A stretch of 64,000 bases of DNA from Gemmatimonadota bacterium. Its GTDB lineage: Bacteria > Gemmatimonadota > Gemmatimonadetes > Gemmatimonadales > GWC2-71-9. The notes beneath the pieces are model-generated. The model did not search any database. It was not told the DNA's origin and saw only the letters and a program-made list of their open reading frames with translations. Each line of letters starts with the position of its first letter. The stretch's first letter is position 1. The stretch spans positions 496,001 to 560,000 of the forward strand of contig VGVQ01000001.1 in assembly GCA_016874005.1 (NCBI GenBank). The letters run 5' to 3'. This document shows positions 8,525-16,778 of the stretch, one piece after another. A program made the translations under genes and the position numbers.

Positions 8525-9760
8525 ATGAAGGGAACCCACAGAATCACGAAGGTCGTCCGTGGAAGACGGGTGAAGGTGGGGTCGTACATCATCCAGATTA
8601 CGACACGGTTCCCATCGTGTAAGCGACTTCAACTCACCACGTCAGTCTATCCAGAGACGAAGAACGCTCCAACCGTCATTCAGGAAATGAAGTTGATGTT
8701 GAAGGAGATGAACCGAAACGGAGACGTTGAACGGTTCCTTCAACTCAAGAACGGGAAACTCAAACTCATTGACGTCTATCACGCCTATAAGGCTGGTCGT
8801 GAGCACCTTCTTTACGGGAATGAAGGTAAGAATCTTCTCGCAGAGTTGATGGCATATACAGAAAGTGGCATCCACGCTGAGTACACGACAAAGACGACGA
8901 AGGGGTGGTTGGCAACATTTAAGAAATACGGATTGATCTCAGACAATCATGTCGTTGCGGACTTGCCGAAGGTTGTTCAAGGTGCCTACAACTACTACAA
9001 GCCGCGCAAGAAACACGACATGTTCAATCTTTCCCGAGTGTATTTCCTCGGGTTCTTGAAGAATCATTGCCAGCATTCGTCTCAGTCGCCGTTGTACCAA
9101 GCAATTCAGCGAATTGAACGACTTAAGGTCACAGTTCGCAAGCAGCATAATCCGCTCTCAACACCGCACGATCTTTTCGCGCTGATTCAGCAAGTTCTTG
9201 ACGATAAGAACGTCCCTCAAGAACGCCGCGAGTGGTATGCGGAAGCCATATTGATGATGACGCTCCATCCGTTTAGACCAACGGAGTTTTTCCAGTTGAA
9301 GTGGGAGCGTGATACTCTCACGGGACATCTTCGCATCAAAGGCACAAAGACAATTCAATCAAATCGGGTTGTCCCTTCTCTCGTCTATCCGCAGCACTAT
9401 CGCGAATCCCGTTTAAATGGTTTTCGCCTCGCGGAACCTCGCCTGAACAAGATTCTTAGAAAACTGAAGTCACCCGTTCGCAGTAGGGACTTCAGGCGGA
9501 CCTATTCTATTTGGGCAGAGAAGGCTGGCATTGAAAGAAGTCATCTTCTCTCTTACATGGGTCACGTCGGACGATCTCAGACGGACCTGTATCAGCGACG
9601 AGCGCTGACTCGGGATGAACTTGATACCGATCTCGTCAAGTTCCGAACGTTCATTGAGAATGAACTTAAGAAGGCTCCCGCAGTGAAGCAGTCGCATTTT
9701 GCACCCACGTCGGAGAAGGCAATCAAGACGTTCCTTCAATCCATTGAAGCTGATTCCTAG
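8525..9760 (+). CDS. Tyrosine recombinase (island integrase)
   Basis: 411 aa. The catalytic C-terminal domain shows Arg I (R251, LHPFRPTEFFQLKW), a beta-hairpin Lys (K275, IKGTKT), the second box RDFRRTY (R324; the usual His of HxLR is Arg321), H347 in YMGHVG and the nucleophile Y356 (TDLYQRR). The N-terminal half should hold the arm- and core-binding domains. Codon use is AT-rich, unlike the flanks. It starts about 90 bp from attL, the usual place for an integrase. The His-to-Arg change in box II is tolerated in some members of the superfamily, so activity is likely. Confidence 0.88.
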   Translation: MKGTHRITKVVRGRRVKVGSYIIQITTRFPSCKRLQLTTSVYPETKNAPTVIQEMKLMLKEMNRNGDVERFLQLKNGKLKLIDVYHAYKAGREHLLYGNEGKNLLAELMAYTESGIHAEYTTKTTKGWLATFKKYGLISDNHVVADLPKVVQGAYNYYKPRKKHDMFNLSRVYFLGFLKNHCQHSSQSPLYQAIQRIERLKVTVRKQHNPLSTPHDLFALIQQVLDDKNVPQERREWYAEAILMMTLHPFRPTEFFQLKWERDTLTGHLRIKGTKTIQSNRVVPSLVYPQHYRESRLNGFRLAEPRLNKILRKLKSPVRSRDFRRTYSIWAEKAGIERSHLLSYMGHVGRSQTDLYQRRALTRDELDTDLVKFRTFIENELKKAPAVKQSHFAPTSEKAIKTFLQSIEADS

Positions 9761-10199
9761 ACTTTGGCTTCTTCATATGGGTCCAGACTAACTAGTGAAC
9801 GAATGAGGGGGGGGTACTCCGGAATTCCTGGGGTCACCCCCTCTCATATCGGGGACCAGAATTTTCCTATAGGTCGATTTGTTTGAAGGTCTTTTCGACC
9901 CCCATGGTCCTCGGAAGGTGATAAAACTTCGACCAAACCCAGTTAGGTACCACATTCTGGGTTTTATCACCCGTTCCTCACCCTGTTCGGAACGGTCCCC
10001 ACCGATAGGGTAAGAGGGACATCAGAACACACCCAGGATGCGTCAGGACTGTCCCAGGACTGACATTCCTGGTTCTGGGGTGGGTCAGGTGACCCCTCTC
10101 AGCGTGGACCTCCCCCTCTCACCAATCGATCTTGACCCCCTGAACTGATCTGTTACCTGTCCTGAAACGAGGGTAACTGGAAATGTCACGGAGGGGGAA
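9761..10199. other. Non-coding recombination-control region between the two recombinase genes
   Basis: 440 bp without a credible gene. It holds three copies of CCCCTCTCA (9838-9846, 10093-10101, 10113-10121; the last two 20 bp apart). It also has an 11-bp perfect inverted repeat GGTGATAAAAC / GTTTTATCACC (9917-9927, 9961-9971) with a nested AAACCCAG/CTGGGTTT pair, and two direct CAGGACTG copies near 10050-10070. This layout would fit a res-like or regulatory site for the serine recombinase encoded just downstream, but no known site is recognised. Confidence 0.5.
9917..9971. repeat. 11-bp perfect inverted repeat with nested arms
   Basis: GGTGATAAAAC at 9917-9927 is exactly complementary to 9961-9971. 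Inside it, AAACCCAG and CTGGGTTT form a second complementary pair, so the whole 55-bp segment could form a cruciform or RNA hairpin. It lies in the spacer between the tyrosine and serine recombinase genes. Confidence 0.6.
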
Positions 10200-10874
10200 A
10201 TGGACCAGGTTCGAAAGTGTGTGTCGTACTTAAGAGTCTCCACCACCCGTCAGGGGGAGTCGGGACTGGGGATAGAAGCCCAGCGGAACTCGGTGGAGGG
10301 GTTCTTGAGGGGAGATAGCTGGAAGATTGTTGGAGAGTATGTAGAGGTCGAAAGCGGGAAGAACAACCATCGACCTGAACTTCAGAAGGCAATTACAACC
10401 TGTCGCATCCATAACGCGACTCTTGTCGTTGCTCGACTCGACCGACTAGCAAGAAACGCACACTTCCTCCTCGGTCTGAAGGAAGCGGGCATTGATATCC
10501 TCTGTGTGGATATGCCCTCAGCCAACGCATTGACCATCGGTATTATGGCGATGGTAGCGCAAGAGGAAGCACGTCTCATCTCTGCACGAACCAAGGCGGC
10601 GCTACAGATGGCGAAGCAACGAGGGGTCAAGCTTGGCTCCCCGCGTCCAATGACTCAAATGACCCAGCAGCTTGGGGTGGTCAGAAGTGGTCATGTTCGA
10701 AGAGCGAAGGCACAGCGGTGGATGAGCGATGTCCGACCCACCGTTGAGCAAGCGATGAACACCTGTAAATCACTTAGAAGCACCGCACGAGCTCTCTCGG
10801 AGGCTGGGATACCTGCTCGTCGGGGTGGTGTATGGACAGCCACTCAAGTCAGCAGGGTCCTGAAAGGCTTTTGA
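10200..10874 (+). CDS. Serine recombinase of the resolvase/invertase type
   Basis: 224 aa. The N-terminal catalytic domain has the nucleophile serine in YLRVSTTRQ (S14), and the conserved RLDRLAR (about residues 79-85) and QEEARLISARTKAAL helix E region. A C-terminal HTH-like segment (about 180-220, ARALSEAGIPARRGGVWTAT) resembles the Tn3/Hin-type DNA-binding domain. A strong ribosome site (GGAGGGGG) immediately precedes the ATG. Such enzymes resolve dimers or invert segments. As a partner of the tyrosine integrase it may act on repeats upstream at 9761-10199. Confidence 0.9.
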   Translation: MDQVRKCVSYLRVSTTRQGESGLGIEAQRNSVEGFLRGDSWKIVGEYVEVESGKNNHRPELQKAITTCRIHNATLVVARLDRLARNAHFLLGLKEAGIDILCVDMPSANALTIGIMAMVAQEEARLISARTKAALQMAKQRGVKLGSPRPMTQMTQQLGVVRSGHVRRAKAQRWMSDVRPTVEQAMNTCKSLRSTARALSEAGIPARRGGVWTATQVSRVLKGF

Positions 10875-11643
10875 GGTGATCTACAAATAAGACCCTACCG
10901 TAGACCCTTGGTAAGCTTTCCCGCTAAGTCAGAAGCCAAGTGTGCGCAAATGAATTGGATTCCTGTGGTCGATTCACGGGTCTCAATCCGAGCCAACAAC
11001 CCGAAAAGACTATCCGTTAATACACCGCCTTTTCAAAAAGTGATGGTTTGGTTCTGCTGGTCACTACTTATTCATATACGGGTCTTCGAACTTCGTTTTC
11101 GTCGTGAGAGTAATCCACGACTTTCGCCCACCGTGACTTTCAATGGTCCAACAAAAAACGACGACTGGTGCCGACAAGGAATGACCGTCCCGCACCCTCA
11201 TTGAACGACAATGGTTTGACTTGTTCTAGTCCATCTCGGAGACGGGACCGTAAGTGCTACGAGAAAAGAACATTAAAGTGGTAGAAGACAGGGTTTGGCG
11301 TACTCCCCTGACCGTAAACGAAAAGTACGAGGTGGTGTTGGTGTCACTTTCAACAATATGAGATGACACTGACGAGGAATACGAGGGCTGATACTCCACC
11401 AAATGGACATGCTGCTGTATCGCAGCGGGTGATGACTCTTCATTGAGTTCCTACTACATCTTCTACTGAATCACTTTCCTATATTGACCAACTATACATA
11501 TCGGATTCCGTGATTCACTCCCACTTACTGATGTTCGGGTCAACCACCCTACATCACCCGTCCTAACCCCTCGTGTACCCATACCTCAAGTTATGAGGAT
11601 ACAGCACTCATAATCACATACCTATCTAGAAGGAGAAGCCTGG
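10875..11643. other. ORF-poor 769-bp region of the island
   Basis: No open frame here looks coding; a 98-codon plus-strand frame near 10908-11204 lacks a ribosome site and coding character. The segment 11440-11600 is unusually G-poor on the plus strand. An inverted repeat TTATGAG / CTCATAA (11591-11597, 11607-11613) lies 30 bp before the excisionase-like gene and could be an operator. A replication or transfer origin is possible but no iterons or nick-site motif was recognised. Confidence 0.4.
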
Positions 11644-11883
11644 ATGACAACTACGCAAATGAACAATACCGTATACATTGAACAAGACCTCGTGAACGTC
11701 TTCACCATCGCAGACCACTTCAATGTCCACTATAGAACCGCACAACGATGGACCCGAAACAAGTGGATACCCCACTACAGAATCGGAAAGTCGGTTCGGT
11801 ATAGTCTGAAGGAAGTAATGGACGCGACCGCATCACCACGCCAAGTAACAAGAGCAATAGCAAGTGTTGCCGAACGAAACTAA
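11644..11883 (+). CDS. Excisionase-like helix-turn-helix protein
   Basis: 79 aa with a MerR/excisionase-type winged HTH (HTH_17-like): FTIADHFNVHYRTAQRWTR followed by the wing IPHYRIGKSVRYSLKEVM. Such proteins act as recombination directionality factors (Xis) or small regulators. A clear AGAAGGAG ribosome site precedes the ATG. Location in an island with a tyrosine recombinase favours the Xis role, which is inferred. It overlaps the next gene by 20 bp. Confidence 0.8.
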   Translation: MTTTQMNNTVYIEQDLVNVFTIADHFNVHYRTAQRWTRNKWIPHYRIGKSVRYSLKEVMDATASPRQVTRAIASVAERN

Positions 11884-12142
11884 GGGGATTGGTCGCAAAA
11901 AGGTCGTTTGGGGATTGGGACAATTATTGCCCCACCTGAAACACACCATCGATACTTCACGCTTCATTCCCACAGATGAAAAGGACAGCCTCTACCAACA
12001 AATCGAGGACACGTATCAGCAGCTTGATGATGCGATAAAGCGAGAGTTCGGAGCGGTACCCATTACACCAGCAAAAGAGAAGGAATGGAAGGACAACATC
12101 AATAAAATGCGAAGAAGGCTAGGGAAGGAGCCGCTACCGTAA
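11864..12142 (+). CDS. Unknown small helical protein of the island
   Basis: 92 aa from a GTG inside the end of the HTH gene (20-bp overlap). The sequence is charged and helix-rich, with a likely coiled segment around TDEKDSLYQQIEDTYQQLDDAI, and lacks cysteines or membrane segments. I do not recognise a family. Overlap with the HTH gene implies co-expression, so a role in element control is plausible but unproven. Confidence 0.55.
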   Translation: MLPNETKGIGRKKVVWGLGQLLPHLKHTIDTSRFIPTDEKDSLYQQIEDTYQQLDDAIKREFGAVPITPAKEKEWKDNINKMRRRLGKEPLP

Positions 12143-12229
12143 TGAAGAGGGCATCTCATAAGTGAGCGTTTAATGGTGGACGCACTCATTGAGGCAATCC
12201 TAGAGCGATAGGCGGGAATTGGTCTCACC

Positions 12230-12258
12230 TTGACAATTCGCAAATACGAAGCAATAGT
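12230..12258 (+). promoter_or_regulatory. Sigma70-type promoter for a small RNA
   Basis: Consensus TTGACA (12230-12235), a 17-bp spacer and AATAGT (12253-12258, 4 of 6 matches to TATAAT). Transcription would begin about 12264, directly before a series of hairpins ending in an intrinsic terminator, with no start codon or ribosome site between them. Confidence 0.6.
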
Positions 12259-12263
12259 AAGGG

Positions 12264-12369
12264 CGCGTAGCGATTTCCCGACTTGACGGGCTACGCACCT
12301 CCACGTGGAGGAACCAACCGTCTAAGTCGAAGGCGATAAGCCTCCGACGTAAGGGTCGGGGGCTTTTTG
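12264..12369 (+). ncRNA. Candidate structured small RNA of the island
   Basis: About 105 nt between a near-consensus promoter and a terminator. Predicted by eye: hairpin 1 pairs GCGTAG (12265-12270) with CTACGC (12291-12296) and CCCG with CGGG inside it, loop ACTTGA. Hairpin 2 is the perfect palindrome CCTCCACGTGGAGG (12298-12311). Hairpin 3 is the terminator stem. AAGTCG (12324-12329) can pair with CGACTT (12279-12284) in hairpin 1, a possible pseudoknot. No known RNA family is recognised and no open frame fits. Confidence 0.55.
12339..12369 (+). terminator. Intrinsic terminator of the small RNA
   Basis: Stem AGCCTCCGAC (12339-12348) pairs with GTCGGGGGCT (12355-12364), 10 bp including one G-U, loop GTAAGG, followed by a T-rich run. 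Confidence 0.85.
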
Positions 12370-12553
12370 TTACTCGGTCACCTCCGTCTCGGTGACCACC
12401 ATGCAGAAGACGGCGAGAGTATCGGCTCCCAGACCCGTCTACCAATCCGTCGCTCCCCTCACCTCTGAGGATGACGGTGGTCCAGCCGACCAGTCGACAA
12501 CGACTGGAGCCATGGGCGAGTGAGACGGCACGTCTATCGCAAGGAGCGTAGGT

Positions 12554-13021
12554 ATGAGCCGCTGGCACAAACCAGACCCAATCGACCCGAACTTTCCAGA
12601 GGACGGTCTAGACGTACCTCGGATTTCGGAACGAGAACATCAGAGGAGAATGTATCTCCGATATCTCACAGATTTGGAATCGGTTTCAAAGAACGTACTC
12701 CGTACACTTGGCATCAGCACCGACAATCTTGAGCAGTACATTTGGAAACCCTACGAAGGGATGGGGCTATTCAGTAGGCTTCTCCATGCTTACGAGCGGC
12801 GTACAATGCCCAAGGGATATCTGCGTCCTATCGACAACCCTGACTGTGCTCAATATGAACTTCCCCCACACGTGAGAGAGAAACTCTTCGAAGAAGTCAC
12901 CCAGCGGGATATCCGCAATGGAACTCCACTTACACCCATGCAGGAAGAGTGGTTGAAGTCGCGGAATCCACAGCCTGAAGGGGAAGTGGATACGAACACG
13001 GCGTCGGAGGGCGGCTTATGA
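12554..13021 (+). CDS. Unknown protein of the island
   Basis: 155 aa. AAGGAGCG lies 6 bp before the ATG, a good ribosome site. The sequence is hydrophilic and mixed helical (REHQRRMYLRYLTDLESVSK; EKLFEEVTQRDIRNG), without membrane segments or metal motifs. I do not recognise a family. It overlaps the next gene by 4 nt (ATGA), so the two are probably translated together. Confidence 0.6.
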   Translation: MSRWHKPDPIDPNFPEDGLDVPRISEREHQRRMYLRYLTDLESVSKNVLRTLGISTDNLEQYIWKPYEGMGLFSRLLHAYERRTMPKGYLRPIDNPDCAQYELPPHVREKLFEEVTQRDIRNGTPLTPMQEEWLKSRNPQPEGEVDTNTASEGGL

Positions 13022-13350
13022 GCACCCACGACGACGAATGGTTCTATTGTATCGGCGGAGAGCAATCGTGGCAACGAATCCGCCACTTTCAAGACGGAAG
13101 TGAACCCGCTAAGGAATGGCAATGTTCTAACTGTGGGAACTGGTATCCAGAATTCGGTAGCTGTGTGGGAAGAACACAGTCGATAAGAAAGGGCGTCTGG
13201 TCCCAGCCACAGTGCTCCATCTGCTATCCCCCACCTTCGGGACTGCTGGGCGCATGCATCATTGGCTTCAACCACAGCAACAACCCTTGGAAAAGGTGGG
13301 CTGATCGACAAAACGGGAACAATCCACCGAAAGTCAAGGAAGGTGAGTAA
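13018..13350 (+). CDS. Unknown zinc-ribbon-like protein of the island
   Basis: 110 aa with two CxxC pairs, QCSNCGNW (about residues 36-39) and QCSICYP (about 65-68), spaced as in a zinc ribbon. The remainder is aromatic-rich (EWFYCIGGEQSWQR). It overlaps both neighbours by 4 nt and 1 nt, so three genes form a coupled string. Function unknown; nucleic-acid or protein binding through the zinc knuckle is a guess. Confidence 0.6.
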   Translation: MSTHDDEWFYCIGGEQSWQRIRHFQDGSEPAKEWQCSNCGNWYPEFGSCVGRTQSIRKGVWSQPQCSICYPPPSGLLGACIIGFNHSNNPWKRWADRQNGNNPPKVKEGE

Positions 13351-13766
13351 TGGCCTCCAGCGACGCCGGAAGTTCACTGTACAAAGGAGAACGCTTCACC
13401 AAGGCTGGACGCCTCCTTATCACGAGCCGCCAATTGATGGCCCTCAACGCGTTACTAGATACGCCACACGGTGAGGTTGGCTCTTTGGCAGAATGGTTTC
13501 GGTTGGTACAGAGATATGAGGAGTATCTTCACCCCGACTCAGTATGGCGGCTTCCTATCAGTTGGGCTAGAACAAAGTCGCGAGGAAGGCGAATTGGTGC
13601 GAGAATCATATCGAGACCCCATCACGACATTCGCAACAAACGTCATGGGCACAGTGCATGTTTTAGAGGCAGCAAGGCAAACAAAATGCACGAGGGCAAT
13701 GGTAATCGTCACCTCAGACAAGTGTTACGAAAACAGAGAATGGGTATGGGGATACCGCGAAACTGA
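13350..13766 (+). pseudogene. Unknown island gene with its 3' part replaced by rfbG sequence
   Basis: The first about 70 codons (SSLYKGERFTKAGRLLITSR, LAEWFRLVQRYEEYLHPDS) look like a genuine small protein, coupled to the gene before it. From about 13,590 the DNA belongs to a CDP-glucose 4,6-dehydratase gene read in a different frame, so the rest of the frame is nonsense. The original C-terminus is lost at a recombination junction. Family not recognised. Confidence 0.5.
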
Positions 13767-14385
13767 AGCGCTGGGGGGCTACGATCCGTACAGCAGCAGC
13801 AAGGGATGCTCGGAATTGGTAACCAGTGCGTATCGAAGATCGTTCCTGCTTCAGGCGGATATACCGGTTGCAACGGCGCGCGCTGGCAATGTGATCGGCG
13901 GAGGGGATTGGTCTGAAGACCGTCTCATCCCCGATATGATAAGAAGCTTCATAAAGGGGAAAACAGGAGCTATCCGTTATCCAGAGTCAACGCGTCCCTG
14001 GCAGCACGTCCTCGAGCCGCTCGCAGGGTATCTTCTGTTGGCAACCAAACTATTTGCCGAAGGTCGCGAATATGCAGATGCATGGAATTTTGGACCCGAG
14101 CAAAATGATGTGAAGCAGGTGAGGTGGATGGCAAATGAACTTGTCGCTTTGTGGGGCGAGGGTGTGAATTGGAAAAATGTTAATGACAACAGCTCCCACG
14201 AGGCAAAACTGTTGAGCCTTGATATTTCAAAGGCAAAAAACCTGCTCAATTGGAAACCAAGGTGGACCTCCGCGACCGCTCTAAACAAAACGGTGGAATG
14301 GTACCGAAGCTGGCAGGCAAAGGATGACATGCGAAGCATAACGTTACATCAGATTGCCGAGTACGAATCAAGCCAAACAGAATAG
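13594..14385 (+). pseudogene. rfbG: CDP-glucose 4,6-dehydratase, N-terminally truncated
   Basis: Sequence from LVRESYRDPITTFATNVMGT to the end matches the C-terminal about three quarters of RfbG, a short-chain dehydrogenase making CDP-4-keto-6-deoxyglucose. The catalytic Tyr-Lys (YDPYSSSKGCSE) and RAGNVIGGGDWSEDRL are present. The NAD-binding GxxGxxG and about 90 N-terminal residues are missing, replaced by unrelated island DNA. A start at ATG 13471 would give a 304-aa chimera that could not bind NAD normally. It directly precedes rfbH, its usual partner. Confidence 0.85.
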
Positions 14386-14412
14386 ACAAATCACTTAACA
14401 CTAAGAATTCGC

Positions 14413-15768
14413 ATGACGATAGAAGAAACACTTGAGCATAAACGCAATCAAATCAAAGCCCTTGTAAAGGAATACGCTGACGCGGCGTTTGCAGCAAAGC
14501 CGTTTGTACCGGGTGAAACTTTTGTACCCGTATCGGGAAAAGTGATCGGTGCACCTGAATTACAAAACATGGTGGATGCTTCTCTGGATGGCTGGCTGAC
14601 GACGGGCCGATTCAACGAGAGTTTCGAAAGGCGTCTCCGAAAGTATGTTGGAGTTAAACACGCACTAACGGTTAACTCCGGCTCTTCTGCGAATCTCGTC
14701 GCGTTTTCAACTTTAACTAGCCCAAAACTTGGAGACAGGGCAATTCAGCCTGGCGATGAAGTAATTGGAGTCGCAGCTGGATTTCCAACTACCATAAATC
14801 CAATCATCCAATGGGGAGCGATACCGGTATTCGTAGATGTTGATCTAGCAACGCACAACATCGACGTGGAAAAGATTGAATCGGCTATTAGTCCACGGAC
14901 GAAAGCCATTATGTTGGCACATAGCCTAGGTAATCCTTTTAATCTAGACGTTGTGACTAAGCTATGCAAAAAATACCAGCTGTGGCTCATCGAAGACTGT
15001 TGCGATGCGCTTGGAGCAATGTACAAAGGCAAAATGGTTGGAACGTTTGGTGACATGGCCACACTGAGCTTCTATCCCGCACATCACATTACGATGGGTG
15101 AAGGTGGCGCAGTATTAATAAACAATGGGAAGCTAAAGCTGATTGCTGAATCTTTTCGTGACTGGGGACGCGACTGCTTCTGTCCGCCAGGAAAGGATAA
15201 TACCTGTGGAAAGAGATTCTGTTGGACCAAGGAAAAGCTTGGCGGACAACTTCCAGATGGGTACGATCACAAATATACATACAGCCATCTTGGTTACAAT
15301 CTCAAGATTACAGACATGCAAGCCGCCTGTGCACTAGCACAGATGGACCGACTTGGCGAGTTCATTTCGGCACGACGCGCGAACTTTAGGTATCTTCTCC
15401 AGAAACTCCAAGGCTGTGCCGACTTTCTGATACTGCCCCAGGAGACGCCTAACTCTGAACCATCGTGGTTCGGGTTTCCGGTTGTTCTTCGATCAAACAC
15501 GGGTATTGGACGGACGGAACTACTGTCGCACTTAGATAATAAAAGAATTGGAACGCGATTACTCTTCGCCGGGAATGTAACCAAGCAGCCATATATGGCT
15601 GGAAAGAATTATAGAATTAGCGGCACATTAACGAACACCGACATCGTGATGAATCAGACTTTCTGGCTAGGAGTATTCCCGGGCTTGACTCAGCAGCATA
15701 TCGATTATGTCGCAGACACGATTGAAAAATATCTCAAGCTTAAATGCTACCAACGCGGCAAGACTTAG
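14413..15768 (+). CDS. rfbH: CDP-4-keto-6-deoxyglucose-3-dehydrase (E1), RfbH family
   Basis: 451 aa, PMP-dependent Fe-S dehydratase that removes the C3 hydroxyl on the way to 3,6-dideoxyhexoses. The usual PLP lysine is replaced by His in [12 protein letters not shown] (H224/H225), the family hallmark. The [2Fe-2S] ligands follow the exact C-X57-C-X1-C-X7-C spacing (C197, C255, C257, C265). It needs an E3-type reductase, which is not in the window. AT-rich codon use shows transfer. It lies 27 bp after the truncated rfbG. Confidence 0.93.
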   Translation: MTIEETLEHKRNQIKALVKEYADAAFAAKPFVPGETFVPVSGKVIGAPELQNMVDASLDGWLTTGRFNESFERRLRKYVGVKHALTVNSGSSANLVAFSTLTSPKLGDRAIQPGDEVIGVAAGFPTTINPIIQWGAIPVFVDVDLATHNIDVEKIESAISPRTKAIMLAHSLGNPFNLDVVTKLCKKYQLWLIEDCCDALGAMYKGKMVGTFGDMATLSFYPAHHITMGEGGAVLINNGKLKLIAESFRDWGRDCFCPPGKDNTCGKRFCWTKEKLGGQLPDGYDHKYTYSHLGYNLKITDMQAACALAQMDRLGEFISARRANFRYLLQKLQGCADFLILPQETPNSEPSWFGFPVVLRSNTGIGRTELLSHLDNKRIGTRLLFAGNVTKQPYMAGKNYRISGTLTNTDIVMNQTFWLGVFPGLTQQHIDYVADTIEKYLKLKCYQRGKT

Positions 15769-15845
15769 ATTGTCCAGGCGCCTATTGAAAAAGCTGAAAA
15801 CAGCGCACAGCCAGCAAAAGCACCCTTAAAAGTAATGGAGAAAAT

Positions 15846-16733
15846 ATGACGACCTCGGGAACGGCCGTTGGAAACGGCACCAGGAGAAAGGTAACTCTTG
15901 GCACATTGCGATCAATGAAAGCTCAACAAGTTCCGGCATCATTCGTGACGGCATACGATTATCCATCTGCCGCATTCGCGGAAGCAGCAAATATTGATAT
16001 GATTCTTGTGGGCGATAGCGGCGGAATGACGATGCTGGGATACCATAACACGATGCCGGTTACCATGGAAGAAATGATGTTCTTCTCAAAGGCTGTTTGC
16101 CGTGGAGCCAAAAAAGCGTTCGTCATCGGAGATATGCCATTCCTGTCATATCAGCTGTCCAATAAACTGGCGATGCAAAACGCCGGACGGTTCATTTCCG
16201 AAGCGGGCTGTGATGCGGTGAAACTTGAAGGGGGGAAGCGAATGGCGAAGAGGATCAGAGCAATCGCAGACTCGGGGGTGGCGGTAATGGGTCACCTAGG
16301 CCTCACCCCGCAAAGCATCTCTTTGGCCGGCGGATATAAAGTCTACGGCAAGACCAAGAAAGAATTTGAATCGCTTCGAGAAGACGCCATTGCCGTCGAA
16401 GACGCAGGAGCATCATTCATACTTCTTGAGGCCATACCCGAGGAGCCAGCAGGGTACATTCGAGAATCGGTCAGTATCCCTGTGTACGGAATCGGAGCAG
16501 GGAAGAAGCTTGATGGGCAGCTGTTGATCTTACATGACCTAATTGGTGCGTTCGTTGGAGATATAAAGCCAAAATTTGCGAAGAGATATGCAAATATCGG
16601 AGAACAAATCACAAAAGCGCTTCTGGCGTATGGGGACGAAGTTAAGTCAGGCCAGTTTCCAAATCTGGAGCATACGTATCCCATTGAGCAGCACGAACTA
16701 GGGGCAATTCGCGAACTTGTGCAAGGTGCCTGA
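15846..16733 (+). CDS. PanB-like ketopantoate hydroxymethyltransferase in a sugar cluster
   Basis: 295 aa, PEP mutase/isocitrate lyase superfamily. The PanB motifs are intact: metal ligands D57 (VGDSGG), D96 (GDMPF) and E128 (VKLEGG), catalytic E195 (LLEAIPEE), and MGHLGLTPQS with GGYKVYGKT. PanB transfers a hydroxymethyl group from methylene-tetrahydrofolate to 2-ketoisovalerate. Here it stands between rfbH and a ThDP enzyme, so a cargo-specific substrate is possible. A GGAG site precedes the ATG. AT-rich like its neighbours. Whether it acts in pantothenate or polysaccharide synthesis cannot be settled from sequence. Confidence 0.85.
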   Translation: MTTSGTAVGNGTRRKVTLGTLRSMKAQQVPASFVTAYDYPSAAFAEAANIDMILVGDSGGMTMLGYHNTMPVTMEEMMFFSKAVCRGAKKAFVIGDMPFLSYQLSNKLAMQNAGRFISEAGCDAVKLEGGKRMAKRIRAIADSGVAVMGHLGLTPQSISLAGGYKVYGKTKKEFESLREDAIAVEDAGASFILLEAIPEEPAGYIRESVSIPVYGIGAGKKLDGQLLILHDLIGAFVGDIKPKFAKRYANIGEQITKALLAYGDEVKSGQFPNLEHTYPIEQHELGAIRELVQGA

Positions 16734-16778
16734 TAGGAATCCGGCTGTTCTTTAGATAACCGAATGGAGACAATCGCG

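Noticed and set aside
10908-11204. 98-codon plus-strand frame
   Set aside because: No ribosome site, no domain; a short RESNPRL-like string suggested a possible tRNA relic, but no cloverleaf or TTCGA loop is present.
12200-12568. Minus-strand frame over the candidate RNA
   Set aside because: Random-looking composition, no ribosome site, crosses the terminator stem and the following gene start.
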